The notes under the pieces were generated by a model. The model was not told the origin of the DNA, searched no databases, and saw only the letters and a program-made list of their open reading frames with translations. A program made the position numbers and the translations under genes. This document shows, one piece after another, positions 54,496-63,943 of a DNA stretch of 64,000 nt (positions are counted from its first letter, which is position 1; the number at the start of each line of letters is the position of its first letter). The DNA comes from CPC320 sp002684375 (GTDB taxonomy: Bacteria > Pseudomonadota > Alphaproteobacteria > Rhodobacterales > Rhodobacteraceae): positions 186,001 through 250,000 of the forward strand of contig CBFIHZ010000001.1 in assembly GCA_965662545.1 (NCBI GenBank), in the 5' to 3' direction.

Positions 54496-55188
54496 ATGAC
54501 AATGCTTGAAACATTTATTAAGCCTATGCACCGCGAAGGTATCAAATTCGTTTTGATTTTCGCGGTTATTACTGCGGGTCTTTTTTTAATTTCAGACTGG
54601 CTTGGCTGGGGTGGTTTTGGCTTAACCATATGGTGTTACTATTTTTTTCGTGACCCTAAACGCACAACCCCTGAGCGCGAGGGACTGTTGGTCAGCCCTG
54701 CAGACGGCATCATATCACTGATCGAAAAGGCGGTGCCGCCCGAGGAACTGGGCATGTCCTCAGATCCCCTAACGCGGGTGAGTGTGTTTATGAATGTGTT
54801 CAACTGTCATGTTAACAGGGCCCCGATTGCCGGCGAGGTCGCCAGTATTGCCTATCGACCGGGTAAATATCTCAATGCGTCGCTGGACAAGGCCAGCGTA
54901 GATAACGAACGCAACAGTTTGACGATAGAAATTGCCGATGGTCGACAGATTGCGGTGGTACAGATTGCTGGACTGGTGGCGCGCCGGATTGTATGTTTTG
55001 TAAAGCAGGCACAGGCGCTGAGGACGGGCGAACGCTTTGGCTTGATCCGTTTTGGGTCTCGCGTGGATGTATATCTGCCCGATGGCGTGCAGCCGATGGT
55101 CAGTGTCGGCCAGTCAATGATCGCTGGGGAGACGGTGATTGCGGATTTAACAGCGGACGAACCCGCACGTAGCGCAAGGACGGAATAG
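54496..55188 (+). CDS. psd: Phosphatidylserine decarboxylase proenzyme
   Basis: 230 aa, short form. Self-cleaves at S188 in RFGSRVDVYLP to give the pyruvoyl prosthetic group; the alpha subunit is the last 43 residues. The N-terminal hydrophobic segment (FVLIFAVITAGLFLISDWLGWGGFGL) anchors it in the inner membrane. FMNVFNCHVNRAP is a family motif. Forms an operon with pssA, three bases apart, that makes phosphatidylethanolamine. Confidence 0.96.
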   Translation: MTMLETFIKPMHREGIKFVLIFAVITAGLFLISDWLGWGGFGLTIWCYYFFRDPKRTTPEREGLLVSPADGIISLIEKAVPPEELGMSSDPLTRVSVFMNVFNCHVNRAPIAGEVASIAYRPGKYLNASLDKASVDNERNSLTIEIADGRQIAVVQIAGLVARRIVCFVKQAQALRTGERFGLIRFGSRVDVYLPDGVQPMVSVGQSMIAGETVIADLTADEPARSARTE

Positions 55189-55191
55189 CGG

Positions 55192-55941
55192 TTGGGCAAG
55201 CCCGAAAAAATTAAAACTGAATTGACGCTGTTTCAGCTGCTGCCCAACATGTTGACAGTTGCGGCGATTTGCCTTGGGCTGACAGCGATCAAGTTGGGGT
55301 TTCAAGGCAGTCATGAACGCGCTGTTCAATTGATTTTACTAGCCTGCGTGCTGGATGGCTTAGACGGCCGCGTTGCCCGTTTGCTCAATAGCGACAGTAA
55401 AATGGGTGCCGAATTGGACTCGCTGGCGGATTTCCTGAACTTTGGCGTCGCCCCCCCGATGGTGCTGTATTTTTGGGCGCTGCAGGATATGCCGCGTTTG
55501 GGCTGGATATCTGTGCAGATTTTTGCTGTGTGCTGTGTCATCCGGCTCGCCCGGTTTAATGTCACCAGTAAGTCTGATCTGGAGGTGGACAACAGCGGCT
55601 ATTTTGTGGGTGTGCCTGCCCCCGCCGGTGCACTTTTGGTGATGTTGCCGATGTTTTTATCTTTTGCCATGGACGATGCTGAATTGCTGCCTACTCTGGT
55701 GATTTGTGTGCATATGGTGGCGATTGGTTTGCTGATGATCAGTCAAATCCCCACATGGTCATTCAAGCTGGTGAGTATATCACGGGATAATGTAAAATAT
55801 TTTCTGGTCGCGTTTGCCTTTCTTGGCGCAGCAATTCTGAACTATGCGTGGATCACACTTATTGGGTTTTGTCTCGGGTATGTGGTGCTGGTTATCTGGA
55901 CGATCGTGATGGGAAAAACGACATTTTATAAGGGCTTTTAG
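55192..55941 (+). CDS. pssA: CDP-diacylglycerol--serine O-phosphatidyltransferase
   Basis: 249 aa, integral membrane enzyme that makes phosphatidylserine from CDP-DAG and serine. The CDP-alcohol phosphotransferase motif is complete: D55-x2-D58-G59-x2-A62-R63-x8-G72-x3-D76-x3-D80. Six to seven hydrophobic helices follow. The TTG at 55192 is the probable start, three bases after the psd stop. It directly supplies the substrate for psd. Confidence 0.95.
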   Translation: MGKPEKIKTELTLFQLLPNMLTVAAICLGLTAIKLGFQGSHERAVQLILLACVLDGLDGRVARLLNSDSKMGAELDSLADFLNFGVAPPMVLYFWALQDMPRLGWISVQIFAVCCVIRLARFNVTSKSDLEVDNSGYFVGVPAPAGALLVMLPMFLSFAMDDAELLPTLVICVHMVAIGLLMISQIPTWSFKLVSISRDNVKYFLVAFAFLGAAILNYAWITLIGFCLGYVVLVIWTIVMGKTTFYKGF

Positions 55942-56068
55942 GGGCATCACCCTGTCGTGTTTAGGGGGGCAGAGGTCTCTGGAAGAGACATTTCTTTTTC
56001 TGCCGGGTGCTTATTTAAGTTCCGACTGGAAAAAAATATGCATTTTCAATTGACTCTGGGGTTAGAAA

Positions 56069-56100
56069 CAAAAAAAATCAGGCTATAGACATAGCCTGAT
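56069..56100 (-). terminator. Rho-independent terminator of the cold-shock gene
   Basis: On the minus strand ATCAGGCTAT (56100-56091) pairs perfectly with ATAGCCTGAT (56086-56077) around the 4-base loop GTCT, followed by a run of eight T. It is 38 bases after the cold-shock gene stop and could also stop pssA transcription from the other side, although the T-run faces the minus strand. Confidence 0.88.
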
Positions 56101-56138
56101 CCTGTATCTCCAAAGCAGCTAGGCTGCGAGGTCCAGCT

Positions 56139-56345
56139 TTAAGCCAGAGCGATATTTGTTGCGCTTTCGCGACCGTCACGGCCAGCTTCAACGTCAAACG
56201 TTACTTTCTGGTCGTCGCTCAATCCGGTCAGACCGGCGCGCTCAACGGCAGAAATATGTACGAAAACGTCGCGGCTTCCGCCGTCTGGTGCGATAAAGCC
56301 GAAGCCTTTAGTTGTGTTGAACCATTTTACGGTGCCTGTGGCCAT
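56139..56345 (-). CDS. cspA: Cold-shock protein (CspA family)
   Basis: 68-aa single OB-fold RNA chaperone. Both RNA-binding motifs are present: KGFGFIAPD (RNP1; residues 13-21) and VFVHIS (RNP2; 27-32). It melts RNA secondary structure; which of the several alphaproteobacterial CspA paralogues it is cannot be said. The 312 bases upstream would hold a leader typical of such genes. Confidence 0.96.
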   Translation of the reverse strand: MATGTVKWFNTTKGFGFIAPDGGSRDVFVHISAVERAGLTGLSDDQKVTFDVEAGRDGRESATNIALA

Positions 56346-56657
56346 ATCCGTAGTCTCCTATAAGTTGCTGCCCGCAGAGGTGCGACAGCCCGGCTAGTCG
56401 TCTGGATCGAAAGACTGAACGCCGGTAAAACAGGAGACAGTGGTCGAAAAAGAATACATATGCTGCTCTGTAATCGCACTCGTTTGGGACAAAGGCAAGC
56501 ATTTTCCATCATCAGCGCCTAATTGCAAATAATTCTTCCATACAAACACCGTGCGTTATGGGGGTGTCATGGGGCGTCGATCTTGCTTAAAGTCGTAGGA
56601 AAGACCTCCCGTGCAGTAAAAAAGCGCGGAAGGCGTTAGAAGCCAGCAGATTTGCAG
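56346..56657 (-). other. Promoter and long 5' leader region of the cold-shock gene
   Basis: 312 bases between the ettA stop and the cold-shock gene start. No gene. Cold-shock genes often have long structured leaders, and this gap is large enough; I cannot fix the promoter by eye. Short minus-strand frames (61-64 codons) overlapping 56308-56512 are basic and have no ribosome binding site. Confidence 0.4.
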
Positions 56658-58313
56658 CTAGCGCATGAACTTTTTATGCTTTATTCGTTTTGGCTCCAGT
56701 GCATCGGCACCAAGACGGCGTTTTTTGTCCTCTTCATAATCCTCAAAGTTGCCTTCGAACCATTCCACATGGGCCTCACCCTCGAAAGCGAGGATATGGG
56801 TGCAGATACGATCAAGGAAAAAGCGGTCGTGCGAGATGACTACAGCGCAACCGGCGAAGTCAACCAATGCGTCCTCCAATGCACGCAGGGTTTCCACATC
56901 AAGGTCGTTGGTGGGTTCATCAAGCAGCAGTACATTGCCACCTGATTTCAGCAATCGCGCCATATGCACCCGGTTGCGTTCCCCACCCGACAAGAGGCCG
57001 ACTTTTTTCTGTTGATCCCCGCCTTTGAAGTTAAACGAAGAACAATAGGCGCGCGAGTTGACTTCAGCATCGCCCAACCGGATAATATCCTGACCATCAC
57101 CGATCGCCTCCCAGACCGTTGCATTGGCATCCAGATCGTCACGTGACTGATCCACATACGACAATTGAACTGTGTCGCCAAAGCCGATCTGGCCTGCATC
57201 GGGTTGTTCTTGGCCAGTCATCATTTTGAACAGGGTCGATTTACCAGCCCCGTTTGGTCCGATCACTCCAACAATGCCGCCCGGGGGCAGTGAAAAGCTT
57301 AGGTCTTCGACCAGAAGTTTGTCGCCCATGGCTTTGTTGAGGTTGGCAACCTCGATGACTTTACCACCGAGGCGCTGGCCATTGGGGATGACGATTTGAG
57401 CGCGCGAAATTTTTTCCCGTTCGGATTGGCCCGCCAATTCGTTATAGGCATTGATACGGGCTTTTTGCTTGGCTTGTCGGGCTTTTTGACCCTGACGCAT
57501 CCATTCCAATTCGCGTTCCAGCGTCTTTTGTTTCGACTTGTCTTCACGGGCCTCTTGCGACAGGCGTTTGGCCTTCTGTTCCAACCAGCTTGAGTAATTG
57601 CCCTCATAGGGAATGCCGCTTCCGCGATCCAATTCCAGAATCCAGCCGGTGATATCATCGAGAAAATAGCGGTCATGGGTGACGATCAGGATCGTACCTT
57701 TATAATCGATCAGGTGCTTTTGCAGCCATGCGATTGTCTCTGCGTCTAGGTGGTTGGTCGGCTCATCCAGCAGCAGCATGTCCGGGGCCTCTAACAGCAG
57801 TTTGCAAAGCGCAACGCGCCGGCTTTCGCCGCCCGACAGACTAGTGATATCTGCGTCATCGGCCGGACAGCGCAGAGCTTCCATGCTGACATCGATCTGG
57901 CTGTCCAAATCCCACAGGTTTTCGGCATCTATCTGATCTTGCAAGGCTGCCATCTCATCGGCAGTCTCTTCGGAGTAGTTCATCGCCAGTTCATTATAGC
58001 GGTCCAGCACGGCTTTTTTATTCGCAACGCCAAGCATCACATTTTCACGTACGCTCAATGACGGGTCGAGTTGTGGTTCCTGCGGCAGATACCCCACTTT
58101 TGCACCCTCGGCAGACCACGCTTCTCCAGTGAAATCCTTGTCGAGACCTGCCATGATTTTCATCAGTGTGGATTTCCCTGAGCCATTGACCCCGACGACG
58201 CCGATCTTCACCCCTGGTAGAAACGACAGCCGTATGTTTTCAAAACATTTTTTCCCACCTGGGTAGGTCTTGGATACGCCGTCCATGTGATAGACATATT
58301 GATAGGCCGCCAT
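56658..58313 (-). CDS. ettA: Energy-dependent translational throttle protein EttA (ABC-F)
   Basis: ABC-F ribosome factor of 551 aa that binds the E site and gates the first elongation step according to ADP/ATP. Two ATPase cassettes: Walker A GVNGSGKSTLMK (about 39-50) and GPNGAGKSTLFK (about 350-361); signatures LSGGESRRVAL and LSGGERNRVHM; Walker B LLLDEPTNHLD and LLLDEPTNDLD. The linker between cassettes is short (WLEQKAKRLSQEAREDK arm), as in EttA. The N-terminal MAAYQYVYHMDGVSKTYPG is characteristic of EttA. Confidence 0.95.
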   Translation of the reverse strand: MAAYQYVYHMDGVSKTYPGGKKCFENIRLSFLPGVKIGVVGVNGSGKSTLMKIMAGLDKDFTGEAWSAEGAKVGYLPQEPQLDPSLSVRENVMLGVANKKAVLDRYNELAMNYSEETADEMAALQDQIDAENLWDLDSQIDVSMEALRCPADDADITSLSGGESRRVALCKLLLEAPDMLLLDEPTNHLDAETIAWLQKHLIDYKGTILIVTHDRYFLDDITGWILELDRGSGIPYEGNYSSWLEQKAKRLSQEAREDKSKQKTLERELEWMRQGQKARQAKQKARINAYNELAGQSEREKISRAQIVIPNGQRLGGKVIEVANLNKAMGDKLLVEDLSFSLPPGGIVGVIGPNGAGKSTLFKMMTGQEQPDAGQIGFGDTVQLSYVDQSRDDLDANATVWEAIGDGQDIIRLGDAEVNSRAYCSSFNFKGGDQQKKVGLLSGGERNRVHMARLLKSGGNVLLLDEPTNDLDVETLRALEDALVDFAGCAVVISHDRFFLDRICTHILAFEGEAHVEWFEGNFEDYEEDKKRRLGADALEPKRIKHKKFMR

Positions 58314-58468
58314 TGGGGTCTCCTCATGTAAATGATCTGATGGGGTGCTTGATAGCGAAGCTGGGAGGCAGGGGCAATGCAGAGATATAATTGCCCCTGT
58401 TGAGGGCTAGATATTGACTTGTGAGCAGCGTTTCTCGATTATCGTGCGCTTATACAAAAGTGATTTTG

Positions 58469-58837
58469 ATGCTATTTTTCTTGCGATACCTCGTTTCATT
58501 ATTTGCGGCCGGCTGTTTCGTGCTGGCGGAGCTGATGATTTCCAGCGGTTCGGCTCAGATTTATGATCCTGAACTTAGGCTGTTTTTCGAGGCATCCGAT
58601 CTCTGTGGAACGGATCACTCGCGTGGTGATGCGGATGGCGAATGCACATTATGCGTGTTGGGAGACCCGTTTTGCGGTGGGAAAGGCGTTTGGTGCTTGG
58701 TGGCCCTGCAACTGCGCACCGCGGGTAGCGCATGGCGGTCTTTACCGATTTTGGGCTGGCCCATCGGTTATGAGCGTCCTGCGGTGCGCGGCCCGCCCTG
58801 CTTTGCAAACGGAGACATAGATTTTATTGCGGCGTGA
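58469..58837 (+). CDS. Small Cys-containing membrane-anchored protein
   Basis: A 122-aa protein with one N-terminal hydrophobic segment (MLFFLRYLVSLFAAGCFVLAEL) and a short C-terminal region with a CTLC-type motif (GECTLCVLGDPFC), plus later Cys residues. It lies 30 bases upstream of a YcnI-type copper protein. The arrangement recalls DUF2946-like copper-associated proteins, but the match is loose. ATG 58469 has no clear ribosome binding site; GTG 58421 is an earlier in-frame start. A second open frame at 58563-58820 in the other phase leaves some doubt. Confidence 0.5.
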   Translation: MLFFLRYLVSLFAAGCFVLAELMISSGSAQIYDPELRLFFEASDLCGTDHSRGDADGECTLCVLGDPFCGGKGVWCLVALQLRTAGSAWRSLPILGWPIGYERPAVRGPPCFANGDIDFIAA

Positions 58838-58867
58838 AACCGCAGCCCCTTTCAAAAGGAAATACAA

Positions 58868-59395
58868 ATGAGACCTTTACCAATAGTGGCGGCTGTCTTT
58901 GCAGCCCTGTCGGGAACACTGGCCTTTGGCCATGCTGGCCTTGAAACCAAATCGGCTGTCGCGGGCAGTTACTATAAAGCGGTCATGCGAATCCCGCATG
59001 GATGCGATGGCGATGCAACTGATACCGTTAGGGTGCGTATCCCCGAAGGTATGATTTCAGTCAAACCCAAGCCCAAGCCCAACTGGAATGTTGAAGCTGT
59101 GGTCGGCGCGTATCAGAAGACTTATGATCTTCATGGGCGCGCGGTCAACGCGGGCGTTATTGAACTGATTTGGCGGGGCTCTCTGCCGAACGATCAGTTC
59201 GATGAGTTTGTCTTTCTAGGCAAGATCAGTGACAGCGTGCCAAGCGGCGCACCGTTGTACTTTCATACGACACAGCAGTGTAACACGGCAACGATTGACT
59301 GGAGCGAAGTGCCAGATACGGATCAAGATCGGCATGATCTCAAACACCCAGCTCCAAGCCTGAATATTATGCCTCGAGGACATGCAAATCATTAA
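58868..59395 (+). CDS. YcnI-type copper-associated protein (DUF1775)
   Basis: A 175-aa secreted protein. The signal peptide should be removed after AFG, which would place a His at the new N-terminus (HAGLETK), as in the mono-histidine brace of Bacillus YcnI. KAVMRIPHGCDGDATDTVRV and GVIELIWRGSLPND follow; a Glu (LETKSA) and a Trp (ELIWRG, or NWNVEA) could complete the brace. These proteins carry Cu(II), often in operons with CopC/CopD or DUF461 proteins. AAAAGGAAA lies just before the ATG. The preceding small Cys protein probably belongs with it. Confidence 0.85.
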   Translation: MRPLPIVAAVFAALSGTLAFGHAGLETKSAVAGSYYKAVMRIPHGCDGDATDTVRVRIPEGMISVKPKPKPNWNVEAVVGAYQKTYDLHGRAVNAGVIELIWRGSLPNDQFDEFVFLGKISDSVPSGAPLYFHTTQQCNTATIDWSEVPDTDQDRHDLKHPAPSLNIMPRGHANH

Positions 59396-59537
59396 GTAGG
59401 TCTGCCCAGAGGGCCTTGGGCTCTCTGGGTATGATGCTTCCTATGCTATACTTTTGATCCTTTGGCGTGGCAGTTTATTGCCCGTGATTTGATTGCTGAC
59501 ATTGTGTTGTGGACGGCTTCGCAGTAAAGCCAGCATT

Positions 59538-60146
59538 ATGAATGCTTTGCGGATGTATCCTGGTCAAACAATTGGCCTACTCGGGGGGTCTTTTGACCCA
59601 CCGCATTTGGGGCATGTGCATATCACTTGCGAGGCTCTCAAACAGTTCAATCTCGACGCAGTTTGGTGGCTGGTGAGCCCCGGAAACCCGCTAAAAAAAT
59701 GCGCGCCAGCGCCGTTGGCAGATCGTGTGCGATCTGCGCGGGCGCTTGTCAGCCATCCCAATGTCTTTGTGACCGATATAGAGGCGCGGCTTGGCACTCG
59801 GTATACTGCTCAGACACTGGCGGCTTTGAAATCGAAATACCCCAAAATTCGGTTTGTGTGGCTGATGGGGGCAGATAACCTTGCGCAGTTACATTGCTGG
59901 CAAACTTGGCGAACGATCATGGAGACTGTCCCAATCGGTGTTTTGGCCAGGCCGGGAAACCGGATATCAGCACGGACATCGAAAGCGGCTCTGACCTATC
60001 GTCATGCCCGCATCAAGGCGTCGAATCGGCATCTGATGGCGCGTATGGCAGCACCGGCGTGGTGCTATGTGAACATCCCGCTGACTGCGGCCTCCTCCAG
60101 TGCGATCAGGGCCAAAGGTTTTTGGCAACAGTCAGAAAATTCATAG
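59538..60146 (+). CDS. nadD: Nicotinate-nucleotide adenylyltransferase
   Basis: 202 aa, Rossmann-like nucleotidyltransferase that forms NaAD from NaMN and ATP. The HxGH motif is H23-L-G-H26 within GGSFDPPHLGH, and the SSSAIR motif (SSSAIRAKG) at the C-terminal end completes the active site. ATG 59538 fits the family start; a TTG at 59493 would add 15 residues. dacB follows, as in other Rhodobacteraceae; rsfS is not next to it here. Confidence 0.95.
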   Translation: MNALRMYPGQTIGLLGGSFDPPHLGHVHITCEALKQFNLDAVWWLVSPGNPLKKCAPAPLADRVRSARALVSHPNVFVTDIEARLGTRYTAQTLAALKSKYPKIRFVWLMGADNLAQLHCWQTWRTIMETVPIGVLARPGNRISARTSKAALTYRHARIKASNRHLMARMAAPAWCYVNIPLTAASSSAIRAKGFWQQSENS

Positions 60147-60258
60147 GCGCGAGGTGAAAAACGTATGATTTGCTTGGCGTGCGGGGCGTATTCCTTCTGG
60201 GTAAGGCATGACTTCTGCAAGGGAAGTGTGGCATTTTGGCGGCAAGCTGTGAGGTGTG

Positions 60259-61758
60259 ATGCAGGGTAAAGTTTCAAAACGTGGATTTATTACCGGGGTA
60301 TTATCAACGCTTGCCTGCGGTGCCAATGCGGGCCCGCTGGAGCGTTCTTTGCGCCCCAAATTGCGACCGGGCAGCCTGTCTTCTGGATCCAAACCAGCGC
60401 CAAGCGATCTGGGCAGGGTCATCGAGGCCGCTAAATTGTCCGGCTCGGTTGGATGCGCCGTGGCTGATGTCTCGACCGGGGATATCCTCGAAGGCTATGG
60501 GGATGACATCCCGCTACCCCCTGCCAGCGTCGTTAAATCGATCACTGCGCTTTATGCTCTGGCGCATCTTGGACCCGCCTTTCGCTTTTCCACCCGTCTT
60601 GTGGCGACGGGGCCAATTCAAAACGGGGTACTAACCGGCGATCTTATTTTGGTGGGCAGCGGTGATCCGTCTTTGGATACCGATCATCTGGCGGGTTTGG
60701 TGTCAGAGTTGATGAAAACCGGGCTGCGCTCGGTCAAGGGCCGTTTCATCGTCGATGGCAGTGCGCTTCCTATGACGCCGCAAATCGATGAAGAACAGCC
60801 CCCGCATGTTGCCTATAATCCGGCAGTGAACGGTTTGAACCTGAATTACAACCGCGTGTATTTCGGTTGGGAAAAGGACGCGAACGGCTACCGGATCGAT
60901 ATGGAGGCGCGGGCATTGCGCTATCGTCCTGCGGTGAAAATGGCGCGTATGCAGCTTAAAGAGCGCGGGTCGCCGGTTTATACCTATCGCGATGGTGGTG
61001 TCTGGGATGAGTGGACGGTTTCGCGATCTGCGTTGAGCAAAGAAGGAGCCCGCTGGTTGCCAGTGCGGAAGCCTAACCGGTATGTTGGAGAAATTTTTCA
61101 AAGCCTCGCCCGTGCGGAAGGGCTTTATCTGCCACTGGCTGAAGTTTCCAGGTCGGTGGTGCCGGGTGTTACGCTGGTGTCGCATGAAAGTGCATCACTG
61201 GCAGATATTGTGCAAAAAATGTTGAAATATTCGACCAACCTAACGGCGGAAACTGTAGGTATGGCGGCGACGAAAACCCGACTTGGTACGGCGGTGCCGT
61301 TGGGTGAGTCTGCGGCGCAGATGTCGCGGTGGGCCCGTGATCGGTTTGGCGCCAGCGGTCTGTCACTTGTTGATCATTCCGGGTTGAGCGATCGCTCGCG
61401 GATCACTGCCGACGACATGGTGAGAATTTTGATCAAAGCCCGTGAGAGCACAGAGCTGTACGCTTTGTTAAAGGACATTAAAATGCGCAATTCCAAGGGC
61501 AATCTGGCCCGGAGCGCCCCAACGGGGTTTCGGGCCAAAACGGGCACTCTTAATTTTGTTGCGGGACTCGGAGGCTATGTCACAACGGCTTCGGGGCGAG
61601 AGCTGGCTTTTGCCATCTTTTCCGCCGATAGGACACGACGTGCTTTGATACCGGTGGCGCAGCGCGAGCGCCCCAAAGGTGCATCAAGTTGGAACCGCCG
61701 CGCGAAAATCTTGCAATATAAAATGCTAAATCGGTGGTGCCACAAATACCGGTCCTAG
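60259..61758 (+). CDS. dacB: D-alanyl-D-alanine carboxypeptidase/endopeptidase (PBP4, DacB type)
   Basis: Serine peptidase family S13, 499 aa, that trims and hydrolyses peptidoglycan cross-links. The three motifs are S91-VVK94 (PASVVKSI), S-x-N in YSTNLTAE, and KTG in FRAKTGTLNF. The N-terminal sequence KRGFITGVLSTLACGANAG is a secretion signal with one KR pair, so it is likely exported by Sec. The start ATG 60259 follows GAGG; GTG 60256 is in frame. The end overlaps the convergent TerB-like gene by four bases. Confidence 0.93.
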   Translation: MQGKVSKRGFITGVLSTLACGANAGPLERSLRPKLRPGSLSSGSKPAPSDLGRVIEAAKLSGSVGCAVADVSTGDILEGYGDDIPLPPASVVKSITALYALAHLGPAFRFSTRLVATGPIQNGVLTGDLILVGSGDPSLDTDHLAGLVSELMKTGLRSVKGRFIVDGSALPMTPQIDEEQPPHVAYNPAVNGLNLNYNRVYFGWEKDANGYRIDMEARALRYRPAVKMARMQLKERGSPVYTYRDGGVWDEWTVSRSALSKEGARWLPVRKPNRYVGEIFQSLARAEGLYLPLAEVSRSVVPGVTLVSHESASLADIVQKMLKYSTNLTAETVGMAATKTRLGTAVPLGESAAQMSRWARDRFGASGLSLVDHSGLSDRSRITADDMVRILIKARESTELYALLKDIKMRNSKGNLARSAPTGFRAKTGTLNFVAGLGGYVTTASGRELAFAIFSADRTRRALIPVAQRERPKGASSWNRRAKILQYKMLNRWCHKYRS

Positions 61759-62180
61759 GCGCGCATGTGCCGCGCCCTTGACCCGCGTTCAATTGCGGCG
61801 GCATGCAAACGATCAATATTGAGTTCGTAACGAATTTCTTCAAGCAGGCGCAATTCGGGTTCTCGCAGGGTGCCGTCGGCTGCGGCGACATCGCAAGACA
61901 GCGCGTAGGCGGTTTCGAACAAACGCTCTGGTAAATTGTCGCGAATCAACCCGAACAGCGCGTCCAACCCGTCTTCTTGTTCGAATAGGTCGAAGACAGT
62001 TTGTGACATCAGGTTGACGCGGTCGATATCGTAATCGGCAAAAATCGGTAGATTGTTGACGGCTGATTGTATTTTCACCAGTTCAGCGGTGCGGATATTA
62101 GTGTCGGAGGCAGAAATTGCGATCATTAAAGCCACCAAACAGTCTTGCTGGGTTAGCGGTTGGGGGTCAGGATAGGTCAC
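61755..62180 (-). CDS. TerB-like (tellurite-resistance-type) domain protein
   Basis: A 141-aa all-helical acidic protein with the TerB/DjlA-like pattern: DCLVALMIAISASDTNI, then AYALSCDVAAADGTLREPELRLLEEIRYELNID. Acidic residues in the AxADGxxxxxE loops could bind a metal. TerB-domain proteins are often coded alone and need not confer tellurite resistance. It lies convergent to dacB and divergent from lysS. Confidence 0.82.
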   Translation of the reverse strand: MTYPDPQPLTQQDCLVALMIAISASDTNIRTAELVKIQSAVNNLPIFADYDIDRVNLMSQTVFDLFEQEDGLDALFGLIRDNLPERLFETAYALSCDVAAADGTLREPELRLLEEIRYELNIDRLHAAAIERGSRARHMRA

Positions 62181-62298
62181 GGGTACACAACCTTTCTTCT
62201 ATGTTGTCGCGGTCGAGAATATTGACCTGTCCCGCTTAGGGCAATAGGTAGCATAAAATCTTGTCGCGCAGGGTGGCAAGATTGTCTGGAGAACAAAT

Positions 62299-63873
62299 AT
62301 GTCCGAAGTGCGCGACGCTGCGATGAGCTCAAAAGCTTGGCCTTTCGAAGAGGCCCGCCGGCTGCTTAAACGCTATCAAAAAGCGCCCCCGGAAAAGGGT
62401 TATGTTTTGTTTGAGACAGGCTATGGCCCGTCTGGTTTGCCGCATCTGGGGACCTTTGGCGAGGTGGCGCGGACAACGATGGTGATGCGGGCATTTCACG
62501 AAATAAGCGATATACCCACAAAACTGATTTGTTTTTCTGATGACCTTGATGGCATGCGTAAAGTGCCCAGCAACGTGCCCAACCCCGAGGCCTTGGCCGC
62601 GCATATGCAAAAGCCGCTGACCTCAGTGCCAGATCCCTTTGGCACCCATGACAGCTTTGGCGATCATAACAATGCCATGTTGCGGCGGTTTTTGGATACA
62701 TTTGGGTTTGAATATGAGTTTTACTCGGCGACCCAATTTTACCGCTCGGGTCAGTTTGACGAGATTTTGCTGCGAGCGGTTGAAAAATACGATGAAATTA
62801 TGGCGGTGATGCTGGCCTCGTTACGCGAAGAGCGACGTCAGACGTATTCGATCTTCTTGCCGATCCATCCCGAAACCGGTCGTGTGCTTTATGTGCCGAT
62901 GAAACGGGTGAATGCATCAGATGGGACAATCACATTTGAAGATGAGGACGGGACAGAAATGACCCTGCCGGTCACCGGCGGTCATGTTAAGCTGCAATGG
63001 AAACCGGACTTTGGCGCGCGTTGGGCGGCATTAGGCGTCGATTTCGAGATGTATGGCAAGGACCATTCTACCAACACGCCGATCTATGATAAAATCTGTC
63101 GCATTCTGGGCCAGCGCGCGCCGGAACATTTTACCTATGAGCTGTTTCTGGATGAAAAAGGTCAGAAAATCTCGAAAACATCGGGCAATGGCGTGTCGAT
63201 CGACGAATGGCTGCGCTATGCCAATACCGAGAGCCTGTCTTATTTCATGTACCAAAAGCCCAAGACCGCCAAGCGGATGCATTTTGATGTGATCCCCAAG
63301 GCGATGGACGAATACCAGCAGCAGTTGCGCGCCTATGCAGATCAAGACAGCAAGGCAAAATTGAACAATCCGGTGTTTCACATCCATGGCCATAATGTGC
63401 CGGGCTCGGATATGGTGGTGTCGTTCACCATGTTGTTGAACCTCGCAGCGGTCGCAAACGCTTCAGAAAAAGACCAGCTTTGGGGCTTTATTCAACGCTA
63501 TGCACCCAAGGCCTCGGCTGAGACCCACCCCGGTTTGGATGAGGCGGCTGGGTTTGCCGTCCGGTATTACAATGATTTCGTTAAACCGGCCAAAGTGTTC
63601 CGCGTTGCAACGGATCTTGAGCGCGAGGCTTTGGTTGACTTGCGCGATCAATTGACCGTCTATGCAGGGCATCTGGATGCCGAAGCGTTGCAAAGTATTG
63701 TTTTTGCCTGTGGACGCGAAAGATTTGATCCACTGCGCAATTGGTTTAAGGCGATCTACGAAGTGTTGTTGGGGGCCAGTCAGGGGCCGCGCTTTGGCGG
63801 GTTTATCGCACTTTATGGAATAAACGAAACCATCGCTTTGATTGATAAGGCCTTGGCGGAGGAATTACTGTAA
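62299..63873 (+). CDS. lysS: Lysyl-tRNA synthetase, class I
   Basis: 524-aa class I enzyme, not the usual bacterial class II LysRS. The HIGH-type sequence GPSGLPHLGTFGE is at about 43-55 and the KMSKS-type sequence KISKT at 290-294; a C-terminal alpha-helical anticodon domain follows. Archaea, spirochaetes and many alphaproteobacteria use this version, a well-known case of transfer or non-orthologous replacement. A YSIFLPIHPETG insert is characteristic. The window contains no class II lysS. Confidence 0.96.
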   Translation: MSEVRDAAMSSKAWPFEEARRLLKRYQKAPPEKGYVLFETGYGPSGLPHLGTFGEVARTTMVMRAFHEISDIPTKLICFSDDLDGMRKVPSNVPNPEALAAHMQKPLTSVPDPFGTHDSFGDHNNAMLRRFLDTFGFEYEFYSATQFYRSGQFDEILLRAVEKYDEIMAVMLASLREERRQTYSIFLPIHPETGRVLYVPMKRVNASDGTITFEDEDGTEMTLPVTGGHVKLQWKPDFGARWAALGVDFEMYGKDHSTNTPIYDKICRILGQRAPEHFTYELFLDEKGQKISKTSGNGVSIDEWLRYANTESLSYFMYQKPKTAKRMHFDVIPKAMDEYQQQLRAYADQDSKAKLNNPVFHIHGHNVPGSDMVVSFTMLLNLAAVANASEKDQLWGFIQRYAPKASAETHPGLDEAAGFAVRYYNDFVKPAKVFRVATDLEREALVDLRDQLTVYAGHLDAEALQSIVFACGRERFDPLRNWFKAIYEVLLGASQGPRFGGFIALYGINETIALIDKALAEELL

Positions 63874-63943
63874 GATCCACGCTGCTTGACGTTTAAGCGC
63901 TCGGACCTAAGTTTTGACTTGAAAAAGCAAAGAGGTGGAACTG

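Noticed and set aside
58563..58820. Alternative 85-codon frame inside the small Cys-containing protein gene.
   Set aside because: No signal peptide or recognisable pattern; the frame with the membrane segment and CxxC is the better coding candidate.
59405..59429. Hairpin CCCAGAG/CTCTGGG after the YcnI gene.
   Set aside because: No U-tract follows; not called as terminator, although it may slow transcription.
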